A DNA stretch of 17,807 bases from Serpens sp035497635. Its GTDB lineage: Bacteria; Pseudomonadota; Gammaproteobacteria; Pseudomonadales; Pseudomonadaceae. Positions within the stretch are counted from its first letter, which is position 1; every line of letters starts with the position of its first letter. Below are positions 9,932-16,730 of the stretch, piece by piece. The notes under the pieces were generated by a model that ran no database searches, was not told where the DNA came from, and saw only the letters and a program-made list of their open reading frames with translations. The translations under genes were made by a program, and so were the position numbers. Location: assembly GCA_035497635.1 (NCBI GenBank), contig DATJDB010000142.1, forward strand, positions 1 through 17,807, written 5' to 3'.

Positions 9932-11371
9932 ATGAACACAGCAACCAGTACCGCCTATAACTACAAGGTGGTCCGCCAATTTGCCATCATGACGGTGGTG
10001 TGGGGTATCGTCGGGATGCTTGTCGGCGTCCTGATCGCCGCACAATTGGCTTGGCCCGCCCTGAACCTCGACCTCCCCTGGACAAGCTTCGGCCGTCTGC
10101 GCCCACTGCACACCAACGCAGTGATCTTCGCATTCGGCGGCTGCGCCTTGTTCGCCACCTCCTACTACACCGTGCAACGCACCTGCCAGACCACGCTGTT
10201 CGCGCCCAAGCTGGCTGCGTTCACCTTCTGGGCCTGGCAACTGGTGATTCTGCTTGCCGCTATCTCCCTGCCCATGGGCTGGACCGGTGGCAAGGAATAC
10301 GCCGAACTGGAATGGCCGATCGATATCCTGATCGCCGTTGTCTGGGTCGTTTACGGCATCGTGTTCTTCGGCACTCTGCTGAAGCGCAACGTCAAGCACC
10401 TGTACGTCGGTAACTGGTTCTTCGGCGCGTTCATCATCGTTGTGGCGATGCTGCACATCGTCAACAACCTGGAAATGCCGGTCACCTGGACCAAGTCCTA
10501 CTCGCTGTACGCCGGCGCTACCGATGCCATGGTGCAATGGTGGTACGGTCACAACGCTGTGGGCTTCTTCCTGACCACCGCCTTCCTCGGCATGATGTAC
10601 TACTTCGTACCGAAGCAGGCTGGCCGTCCGGTCTACTCCTATCGCCTGTCCATCGTGCACTTCTGGGCGCTGATCACCCTGTACATCTGGGCCGGTCCGC
10701 ACCACCTGCACTACACCGCGCTGCCGGACTGGGCTCAGTCCCTCGGCATGGTGATGTCCCTGATTCTGCTGGCTCCGAGCTGGGGCGGCATGATCAACGG
10801 CATGATGACCCTGTCTGGCGCCTGGCATAAGCTGCGCACCGACCCGATCCTGCGCTTCCTGGTGGTGTCCCTTGCCTTCTACGGCATGTCCACCTTCGAA
10901 GGCCCGATGATGTCGATCAAGACCGTAAACGCCCTGTCGCACTACACCGACTGGACCATCGGTCACGTACACGCCGGCGCCCTCGGCTGGGTTGCGATGG
11001 TTTCCATCGGCTCCCTGTACCACCTGATCCCGAAAGTGTTTGGTCGCGAAGAAATGCACAGCATTTCCCTGATCAACACCCACTTCTGGATGGCCACCAT
11101 CGGTACCGTGCTGTACATCGCCTCCATGTGGGTGAACGGTATTGCCCAGGGCCTGATGTGGCGCGCCGTGAACACCGACGGCACCCTGACCTACTCCTTC
11201 GCCGAAACCCTGGTAGCCAGCTACCCCGGCTTCGTCGTCCGGACCCTGGGCGGCGCCATCTTCTTCGCCGGCATGCTGCTGATGGCCTGGAACACCTGGA
11301 AAACCGTGCGCGCTGCCAAGCCTGAAGAAATGGAAGCAGCCGCGAAGTATGCGGTCGAAGGAGCCCACTAA
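9932..11371 (+). CDS. ccoN: cbb3-type cytochrome c oxidase subunit I, first copy (CcoN2-like)
   Basis: 479-residue catalytic subunit of the high-affinity cbb3 oxidase, which reduces O2 to water and pumps protons across the inner membrane; about 12 transmembrane helices. Haem and copper ligands are visible: H60 (RPLHTNAV) and H347 for low-spin haem b, H345 (GHVHAG) for haem b3, H207, H257 and H258 for CuB, and Y251 for the His-Tyr cross-link. These numbers match those I recall for P. stutzeri CcoN. The start is the ATG at 9932, giving MNTATSTAYNYKVVRQ, collinear with the second copy; a GTG 18 bp upstream is less likely. It begins the first of two operons and, having the ANR box, probably corresponds to the oxygen-limited cco2 of P. 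aeruginosa. It overlaps ccoO by 1 bp (TAATG). Confidence 0.97.
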   Translation: MNTATSTAYNYKVVRQFAIMTVVWGIVGMLVGVLIAAQLAWPALNLDLPWTSFGRLRPLHTNAVIFAFGGCALFATSYYTVQRTCQTTLFAPKLAAFTFWAWQLVILLAAISLPMGWTGGKEYAELEWPIDILIAVVWVVYGIVFFGTLLKRNVKHLYVGNWFFGAFIIVVAMLHIVNNLEMPVTWTKSYSLYAGATDAMVQWWYGHNAVGFFLTTAFLGMMYYFVPKQAGRPVYSYRLSIVHFWALITLYIWAGPHHLHYTALPDWAQSLGMVMSLILLAPSWGGMINGMMTLSGAWHKLRTDPILRFLVVSLAFYGMSTFEGPMMSIKTVNALSHYTDWTIGHVHAGALGWVAMVSIGSLYHLIPKVFGREEMHSISLINTHFWMATIGTVLYIASMWVNGIAQGLMWRAVNTDGTLTYSFAETLVASYPGFVVRTLGGAIFFAGMLLMAWNTWKTVRAAKPEEMEAAAKYAVEGAH

Positions 11372-11979
11372 TGAAACACGAAATTCTCGAGAAGAACGTC
11401 GGCTTGCTGTCCCTTTGCATGGTGCTCGCCGTCGTGATCGGTGGCCTGACCCAGATCGTGCCGCTGTTCTTCCAGGACGTGGTCAACGAGCCGGTGGACG
11501 GCATGAAGCCCTACACCGCACTGCAGGTTGAGGGCCGGGACATCTACATCCGCGAAGGCTGCAACGTTTGCCACTCGCAGATGATCCGTCCGTTCCGTGC
11601 GGAAACCGAGCGCTACGGTCACTACTCCGTCGCCGGCGAAAGCGTCTGGGACCACCCGTTCCTGTGGGGTTCCAAGCGTACCGGCCCGGACCTGGCCCGC
11701 GTTGGCGGTCGTTACTCCGACGACTGGCACCGTGCCCACCTGTTCAACCCGCGCAACGTGGTGCCCGAGTCGATCATGCCCGCCTACCCCTGGCTGGTAG
11801 AAAACACTCTGGACGGCAGGGACACCGCCACGAAACTGCAGGCGCTGCGTACCCTCGGCGTGCCCTACACCTCCGACGACATCGCCACCGCGCGTGACGC
11901 CGTGAAGGGCAAATCCGAGATGGACGCTGTGGTCGCTTACCTGCAAGTGCTCGGCACCTCGCTCACTAACAAACGGTAA
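11371..11979 (+). CDS. ccoO: cbb3 oxidase mono-haem c subunit II, first copy
   Basis: 202-residue membrane-anchored cytochrome c of the cbb3 complex, passing electrons from CcoP to the catalytic subunit. The N-terminal helix (about 11-35, including VVIGGLTQIVPLFF) anchors it with the haem domain in the periplasm. The single haem site is C64-x-x-C67-H68 (CNVCH), and the methionine of PESIMPAYPW is the probable sixth ligand. FRAETERYGHYSVAGES and GPDLARVGGRYSDDW are hallmark segments. Its ATG overlaps the ccoN stop by one base, and GAAGGAG at 11357-11363 is its ribosome site, so coupling is likely. ccoQ follows after 6 bp. Confidence 0.97.
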   Translation: MKHEILEKNVGLLSLCMVLAVVIGGLTQIVPLFFQDVVNEPVDGMKPYTALQVEGRDIYIREGCNVCHSQMIRPFRAETERYGHYSVAGESVWDHPFLWGSKRTGPDLARVGGRYSDDWHRAHLFNPRNVVPESIMPAYPWLVENTLDGRDTATKLQALRTLGVPYTSDDIATARDAVKGKSEMDAVVAYLQVLGTSLTNKR

Positions 11980-11985
11980 CGGTGC

Positions 11986-12168
11986 ATGGAAATCGGGCTT
12001 ATCCGCGGTCTGGGAACTCTGGTGGTCTTCGTCGCATTCATCGGCGTCGTCATCTGGGCCTACAACAGCAAGCGCCGCGGCAGCTTCGACGAAGCGGCGC
12101 AGCTGCCCTTCGCCGACGACCCGCAAGACATGCACAACCAGCAAGTCTCTAGGAGTAACCAAGAATGA
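11986..12168 (+). CDS. ccoQ: cbb3 oxidase small subunit, first copy
   Basis: 60-residue single-helix protein starting MEIGLIRGLGTLVVFVAF, with the helix at roughly 6-25, a basic NSKRR stop-transfer patch, and FDEAAQLPFADD after it. CcoQ helps stabilise or assemble the cbb3 complex (CcoP association, protection from oxygen) in studied bacteria. The tail after FADD differs from the second copy. Its stop overlaps the ccoP start by 4 bp (ATGA). Confidence 0.94.
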   Translation: MEIGLIRGLGTLVVFVAFIGVVIWAYNSKRRGSFDEAAQLPFADDPQDMHNQQVSRSNQE

Positions 12169-13100
12169 CTTCTTTCTGGAGCTGGTATATCACCTTGCTC
12201 ACCCTCGGCTCCCTGGTGGCGCTGCTGTGGCTGATTTTTGCGACACGCAAAAGTGAACAGTCCAAGGGCCTCACCGACAAGACCATGGGTCACTCCTTCG
12301 ATGGAATCGAGGAGTACGACAACCCGCTGCCGCGCTGGTGGTTCCTGCTCTTCGTAGGCACCATCGTGTTCGGCGCCGTTTACCTGGCCCTGTATCCGGG
12401 TCTGGGTAACTGGAAGGGCGTGCTGCCCGGCTATGAAAATGGCTGGACCAGCGTCGGCCAGTGGGAGCGCGAAGTGAAGCGCGCCGATGAGCAATACGGT
12501 CCGATCTTCGCCAAATTTGCGGCCATGCCGCTGGAAGAAGTGGCTCAGGACGAGCAGGCCCTGAAAATGGGCAGCCGCATGTTCGCCACCTACTGCTCCA
12601 TCTGCCATGGCTCCGATGCCAAGGGCTCGATGGGCTTCCCCAACCTGGCCGACAGCAACTGGCGCTGGGGTGGCGATGCCACCACCATCAAGGCCAGCAT
12701 TCTGCACGGCCGCACCGGCGTAATGCCGGCCTGGGGCGCAGTGATCGGCGAAGACGGTGTGAAGAACGTGGCTGCCTACGTGCGCCAGGAACTGGCCGGT
12801 CTGAAGCTGCCGGAAGGCACTCAGGCTGATCTGGAAGCCGGCAAGCAGGCGTTCGCCACCACTTGCGTAGCCTGCCACGGTCCGCAAGGCACCGGCATGG
12901 CCATGCTCGGCTCGCCCGACCTGACCTCGCCGGGCGGCTGGATCTACGGCACCAGCCTGGCTCAGCTGCAGCAGACCATCCGTCATGGTCGTACCGGCGT
13001 CATGCCCGCTCAGGAACCCTACCTGGGCAATGACAAGGTGCACCTGCTGGCTGCGTACGTGTACAGCCTGTCTCAGCAAGGAAAAGTGGCAAGCAAGTAA
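12165..13100 (+). CDS. ccoP: cbb3 oxidase di-haem c subunit III, first copy
   Basis: 311-residue membrane-anchored di-haem cytochrome c, the entry point for electrons from soluble cytochrome c. Two N-terminal helices flank the conserved HSFDGIEEYDNPLPRWW motif. The haem sites are C144-S-I-C-H148 and C234-V-A-C-H238. M187 (GVMPAW) and M280 (GVMPAQ) are the likely distal ligands. GNDKVHLLAAYVYSLSQ closes the second cytochrome domain. Start ATG overlaps ccoQ by 4 bp, with AGGAG before it. A perfect 13-bp hairpin begins 28 bp after its stop. Confidence 0.97.
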   Translation: MTSFWSWYITLLTLGSLVALLWLIFATRKSEQSKGLTDKTMGHSFDGIEEYDNPLPRWWFLLFVGTIVFGAVYLALYPGLGNWKGVLPGYENGWTSVGQWEREVKRADEQYGPIFAKFAAMPLEEVAQDEQALKMGSRMFATYCSICHGSDAKGSMGFPNLADSNWRWGGDATTIKASILHGRTGVMPAWGAVIGEDGVKNVAAYVRQELAGLKLPEGTQADLEAGKQAFATTCVACHGPQGTGMAMLGSPDLTSPGGWIYGTSLAQLQQTIRHGRTGVMPAQEPYLGNDKVHLLAAYVYSLSQQGKVASK

Positions 13101-13113
13101 GCGCTTCTTTGCC

Positions 13114-13127
13114 TTGATCTGTGACAA
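13114..13127 (+). promoter_or_regulatory. Degraded ANR/DNR-like motif
   Basis: TTGATCTGTGACAA matches 8 of 10 fixed positions of TTGAT-N4-ATCAA and 9 of 10 of the DNR-type TTGAT-N4-GTCAA. It sits directly before the hairpin at 13128-13158 and over 300 bp before ccoN, too far for simple activation of that gene. It could be a chance match. Confidence 0.25.
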
Positions 13128-13158
13128 GACATTCGGCCGCTTCGTGCGGCCGAATGTC
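13128..13158 (+). terminator. Perfect 13-bp stem-loop after the first ccoP
   Basis: GACATTCGGCCGC and its exact reverse complement, separated by a 5-nt loop TTCGT, starting 28 bp after the ccoP stop. The stem is very stable, but no T-run follows, so read-through into the second operon is possible. It may be a terminator, an mRNA-stabilising element, or both. Confidence 0.6.
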
Positions 13159-13353
13159 GCACTCCCCGCCTGATTTCCCCTCCCCCCCGTTCCATTCGGT
13201 TACCCTTCCTGCGCAACGCTTGGGCCGTGCCGAGACGCAAGCCGGGCCTTCCAGTTTTTCCGCCGTTTGTCGCCGTCTTCCCGACACATCCGAAAATCAC
13301 TGTAAGTCCTTGATTTTCCGGCCTCCTCAAGCCCCGCCAAAATGGCGGCGCGT

Positions 13354-13382
13354 TTGCATTGACCTTTCGGTTTCTCCATACT
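13354..13382 (+). promoter_or_regulatory. Candidate sigma70-type promoter for the second ccoN
   Basis: TTGCAT and CATACT with 17-bp spacing (about 3-4/6 and 4/6 to consensus), ending 50 bp before the ccoN ATG. An overlapping TTGACC has poor spacing. It would give ANR-independent expression, but the match is modest. Confidence 0.3.
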
Positions 13383-13432
13383 GCCGCCGCTTTTTTTGCC
13401 TTGTGCGCCTTCTAACCGTGGAACCCCTACAA

Positions 13433-14872
13433 ATGAGTACAGCAATCCAGAGTGCTTATAACTATAAGGTGGTCCGCCAGTTCGCCATCATGACGGTGGT
13501 CTGGGGGGTCATAGGAATGGGTCTGGGTGTGTTCATTGCCGCGCAGCTTGTGTGGCCCGAACTCAACTTCGATCTGCCCTGGACGAGCTTCGGCCGTCTG
13601 CGTCCGCTGCACACCAACGCAGTGATCTTTGCTTTCGGCGGTTGCGCGCTGATGGCCACCTCCTTCTATGTGGTGCAACGTACCTGTCAGGCCCGTCTGA
13701 TCTCCGACGGCCTGGCTTCGTTCACCTTCTGGGGCTGGCAAGCGGTCATTGTCCTGGCTGTGATCACCCTGCCGCAGGGTTTCACCAGCTCCAAGGAATA
13801 CGCCGAGCTGGAATGGCCGATCGACATTCTGCTGACCATCGTCTGGGTTTCCTACGCGATCCTGTTCTTCGGCACCATCATGAAGCGCCAGAGCAAACAC
13901 ATTTATGTGGGCAACTGGTTCTATGGCGGCTTCATCCTGGTGACGGCGATGCTGCACATCGTCAACAACCTGGAAATCCCGGTCACCTGGTTCAAGTCCT
14001 ACTCCATCTACGCCGGTGCCACCGACGCCATGGTGCAATGGTGGTACGGCCACAACGCCGTGGGCTTCTTCCTGACCACCGGTTTCCTGGGCATGATGTA
14101 TTACTTCGTACCGAAGCAGGCGGGCCGTCCGGTCTATTCCTATCGTCTGTCCATCGTGCACTTCTGGGCGCTGATCACCCTGTACATCTGGGCCGGTCCG
14201 CACCACCTGCACTACACCGCGCTGCCGGACTGGGCTCAGTCCCTGGGCATGGTGATGTCCATCATCCTGCTGGCTCCGAGCTGGGGCGGCATGATCAACG
14301 GCATGATGACCCTGTCTGGCGCCTGGCATAAGCTGCGCACCGACCCGATCCTGCGCTTCCTGGTGGTGTCCCTGGCCTTCTACGGCATGTCCACCTTCGA
14401 AGGCCCGATGATGGCCATCAAGACCGTGAACGCCCTGTCGCACTACACCGACTGGACCATCGGTCACGTACACGCCGGCGCGCTCGGCTGGGTTGCCATG
14501 ATCTCCATCGGCTCTCTGTATCACCTGATTCCGAAGCTGTTCGGTCGCGAAGAAATGCACAGCATTTCCCTGATCAACACCCACTTCTGGCTGGCCACCA
14601 TTGGCACCGTGCTCTACATCGCCTCCATGTGGGTGAACGGCATCACCCAGGGCCTGATGTGGCGCGCCGTGAACCAGGACGGCACCCTGACCTACTCCTT
14701 CGTTGAAGCGCTGGAAGCCAGCCATCCCGGCTTCATGATCCGCGCCCTGGGCGGTGCGTTCTTCCTCACCGGCATGCTGCTGATGAGCTGGAACACCTGG
14801 AAAACCGTGCGCGCAGCCAAGCCCGAAGAAGTTGAAGCGGCCGGCAAGTTCACGGTCCAAGGAGCCCACTGA
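13433..14872 (+). CDS. ccoN: cbb3-type cytochrome c oxidase subunit I, second copy (CcoN1-like)
   Basis: 479-residue paralogue of the first CcoN, starting MSTAIQSAYNYKVVRQ at 13433, in exact register with it. The same metal ligands are kept: H60, H207, Y251, H257, H258, H345 and H347. The ribosome site is weak (GTGGAACC). The N-terminal 200 or so codons differ at many silent and several amino-acid positions from the first copy, while the middle contains long identical DNA runs (see findings). Lacking a good ANR box, it probably corresponds to the more constitutive cco1 of P. aeruginosa. It overlaps ccoO by one base (TGATG). Confidence 0.97.
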   Translation: MSTAIQSAYNYKVVRQFAIMTVVWGVIGMGLGVFIAAQLVWPELNFDLPWTSFGRLRPLHTNAVIFAFGGCALMATSFYVVQRTCQARLISDGLASFTFWGWQAVIVLAVITLPQGFTSSKEYAELEWPIDILLTIVWVSYAILFFGTIMKRQSKHIYVGNWFYGGFILVTAMLHIVNNLEIPVTWFKSYSIYAGATDAMVQWWYGHNAVGFFLTTGFLGMMYYFVPKQAGRPVYSYRLSIVHFWALITLYIWAGPHHLHYTALPDWAQSLGMVMSIILLAPSWGGMINGMMTLSGAWHKLRTDPILRFLVVSLAFYGMSTFEGPMMAIKTVNALSHYTDWTIGHVHAGALGWVAMISIGSLYHLIPKLFGREEMHSISLINTHFWLATIGTVLYIASMWVNGITQGLMWRAVNQDGTLTYSFVEALEASHPGFMIRALGGAFFLTGMLLMSWNTWKTVRAAKPEEVEAAGKFTVQGAH

Positions 14873-15483
14873 TGAAAAGCCATGAAAAACTCGAGAAGAA
14901 CATCGGCCTGCTGACGCTCTTCATGGTCATCGCCGTCGTGATCGGTGGCCTGACCCAGATCGTGCCGCTGTTCTTCCAGGACGTGGTCAACGAGCCGGTT
15001 GAAGGCATGAAGCCCTACACCGCGCTGCAGCTGGAAGGTCGTGACATCTATATCAAGGAAGGCTGCGTCAGTTGCCATTCGCAGATGATCCGCCCGTTCC
15101 GCGCCGAAACCGAGCGCTACGGCCACTACTCCGTCGCCGGCGAAAGCGTCTGGGACCACCCGTTCCTGTGGGGTTCCAAGCGTACCGGTCCAGACCTGGC
15201 TCGCGTTGGCGGTCGTTACTCCGACGACTGGCACCGCGCCCACCTATATAACCCGCGCAACGTAGTGCCCGAATCGAAGATGCCTTCCTACCCCTGGCTG
15301 GTGGAAAACCGTCTCGACGGCAAGGATACCGGCGGCAAAATGGAAGCCCTGCGCACCCTCGGCGTGCCGTATAGCGACGAGGACATCACCGGCGCCAAGG
15401 CTGCCGTGAAGGGCAAGTCCGAAATGGACGCCCTGGTGGCCTACCTGCAAGTGCTCGGCACCTCCCTTTCGACCAAACGGTAA
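14872..15483 (+). CDS. ccoO: cbb3 oxidase mono-haem c subunit II, second copy
   Basis: 203-residue cytochrome c subunit, one codon longer than the first copy near the N-terminus (MKSHEKLEKN against MKHEILEKN). The haem site is C65-V-S-C68-H69, and the methionine of PESKMPSYPW is the likely distal ligand. One membrane anchor precedes a periplasmic haem domain. AAGGAG at 14859-14864 precedes the ATG, which overlaps the ccoN stop by one base. ccoQ follows after 6 bp. Confidence 0.97.
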   Translation: MKSHEKLEKNIGLLTLFMVIAVVIGGLTQIVPLFFQDVVNEPVEGMKPYTALQLEGRDIYIKEGCVSCHSQMIRPFRAETERYGHYSVAGESVWDHPFLWGSKRTGPDLARVGGRYSDDWHRAHLYNPRNVVPESKMPSYPWLVENRLDGKDTGGKMEALRTLGVPYSDEDITGAKAAVKGKSEMDALVAYLQVLGTSLSTKR

Positions 15484-15489
15484 CGCACT

Positions 15490-15678
15490 ATGGATATCGG
15501 ACTGATTCGCGGCCTGGGCACCTTAGTAGTCTTCATCGCCTTCATCGGCGTGGTTCTCTGGGCTTACAACAGCAAGCGCCGCAAGAGCTTCGACGAAGCC
15601 GCCAACCTGCCCTTCGCCGACGAGGAGTCCGATTCCAAGAAGCGCGACGAAGAAGCTTCCCGGAGTAACAAAGAATGA
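15490..15678 (+). CDS. ccoQ: cbb3 oxidase small subunit, second copy
   Basis: 62-residue single-helix CcoQ starting MDIGLIRGLGTLVVFIAF. The membrane half and NSKRRKSFDEAANLPFADE are nearly the same as in the first copy, but the C-terminal tail is more charged (KKRDEEASRSNKE). Its stop overlaps the ccoP start by 4 bp. Confidence 0.94.
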   Translation: MDIGLIRGLGTLVVFIAFIGVVLWAYNSKRRKSFDEAANLPFADEESDSKKRDEEASRSNKE

Positions 15679-16598
15679 CCAGTTTCTGGAGTTGGTACAT
15701 CACCATCCTCAGCCTCGGCACCATTGCCGCGCTGACCTGGCTGCTGTTCGCGACCCGCAAGGGCCAGCGTTCCGACACCGTCGAGGAAACCACCGGCCAC
15801 AACTACGATGGCATCGAGGAGTACGACAACCCGCTGCCGAGCTGGTGGTTCATGCTGTTCGTGGCCACCATCATCTTCGCCCTGGGCTACCTGGTGCTGT
15901 ACCCGGGCCTGGGCAATTGGAAGGGTGTGCTGCCGGGCTACGAAGACGGCTGGACCGGCGTGAACCAGTGGAAGAAGGAAATGGCCAAGGCCGACGAGCA
16001 ATACGGCCCGCTGTTCGCCAAGTACGCCGCCATGCCGCTGGCTGACGTGGCACAGGACGAGCAGGCCCTGAAAATGGGCAGCCGCCTGTTTGCCTCGAAC
16101 TGCTCGGTATGCCACGGCTCCGACGCCAAGGGTTCCTATGGCTTCCCGAACCTCACCGACAATGACTGGCTGTACGGCGGCGAGCCGGACACCATCAAGA
16201 CCACCATCCTGCACGGCCGCACCGCGGCGATGCCGGCATGGAAGGACGTGATCGGTGAAGAAGGCGTCAAGAACACCGCAGCCTACGTGCGCAGCCTGGC
16301 GGATCTGAAGCAGCCGGAAGGAATTGCAGCGGATCTTGCCGCAGGTCAAAAGGTCTTCGAGACCAATTGCGCAGTATGTCATGGTGCCGATGGCAAAGGC
16401 CTGCAGGCTTTGGGCGCACCGAACCTGACCGACCGCATCTGGTTGTACGGTTCCAGCTTCGCCCAGGTTCAGCAAAGCATCCGCCACGGTCGTAACGGTC
16501 AGATGCCCGCTCAGGAGGCTTTCCTGGGCAATGACAAGGTGCATCTGCTGGCCGCCTACGTGTACAGCCTGTCGCAGCAACCTGCTGACGCTCAATAA
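15675..16598 (+). CDS. ccoP: cbb3 oxidase di-haem c subunit III, second copy
   Basis: 307-residue di-haem CcoP. Two N-terminal helices flank NYDGIEEYDNPLPSWW. The haem sites are C143-S-V-C-H147 and C232-A-V-C-H236, with M186 (AAMPAW) and M277 (GQMPAQ) as likely distal ligands. It is clearly more divergent from the first copy than CcoN or CcoO are, mainly in the second cytochrome domain. The stop at 16598 is followed by a 12-bp hairpin. Confidence 0.97.
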   Translation: MTSFWSWYITILSLGTIAALTWLLFATRKGQRSDTVEETTGHNYDGIEEYDNPLPSWWFMLFVATIIFALGYLVLYPGLGNWKGVLPGYEDGWTGVNQWKKEMAKADEQYGPLFAKYAAMPLADVAQDEQALKMGSRLFASNCSVCHGSDAKGSYGFPNLTDNDWLYGGEPDTIKTTILHGRTAAMPAWKDVIGEEGVKNTAAYVRSLADLKQPEGIAADLAAGQKVFETNCAVCHGADGKGLQALGAPNLTDRIWLYGSSFAQVQQSIRHGRNGQMPAQEAFLGNDKVHLLAAYVYSLSQQPADAQ

Positions 16599-16607
16599 GA
16601 AAAATGC

Positions 16608-16636
16608 TTTCGGTGCGACCCGGAGTCGCACCGAAA
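16608..16636 (+). terminator. Stem-loop after the second ccoP
   Basis: Perfect 12-bp stem, TTTCGGTGCGAC with its reverse complement, and a 5-nt loop, starting 9 bp after the ccoP stop. On the plus strand it is followed by A-rich then C-rich sequence, not T. The other strand has a T-run next to it (CATTTTTC), so by sequence it looks better as a minus-strand terminator, though no minus-strand gene ends here. It probably still ends or protects the cco transcript. Confidence 0.5.
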
Positions 16637-16730
16637 ACAGACCCACCAGGCGTACCATTGGCAGCAGGCCAAATGATTCCAGCCGGCGATGTATCGGCCG
16701 GAACCCCACCCCGCAAAGTGGTACCTGATG

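Larger units (their letters stand above)
13101..13432. other. 332-bp spacer between the two cco operons
   Basis: No convincing gene. The frame of the second ccoN stays open back to 13121, but this part is not ccoN-like. It holds, in order: a degraded ANR/DNR-like motif (13114-13127), a perfect 13-bp hairpin (13128-13158), a C-rich then mixed stretch, and a candidate sigma70 promoter (13354-13382). A good ANR box like the one before the first ccoN is absent. Confidence 0.6.

Noticed and set aside
9812..11368. Long minus-strand frames opposite both ccoN copies (also 13427-14869)
   Set aside because: They appear in both copies only because the sense proteins are conserved; there is no start context or family match.
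13121..13432. N-terminal extension of the second CcoN
   Set aside because: The extra residues are not seen in the first copy, and the ATG at 13433 aligns exactly with the first copy's start.
9932..16598. The tandem cco duplication as a sign of a mobile element
   Set aside because: No transposase, integrase, terminal repeats or composition change; tandem cco operons are a normal Pseudomonas feature.
16683..16701. Bulged inverted repeat upstream of ccoG
   Set aside because: The arms are short with an unpaired base and do not match an ANR box or terminator.
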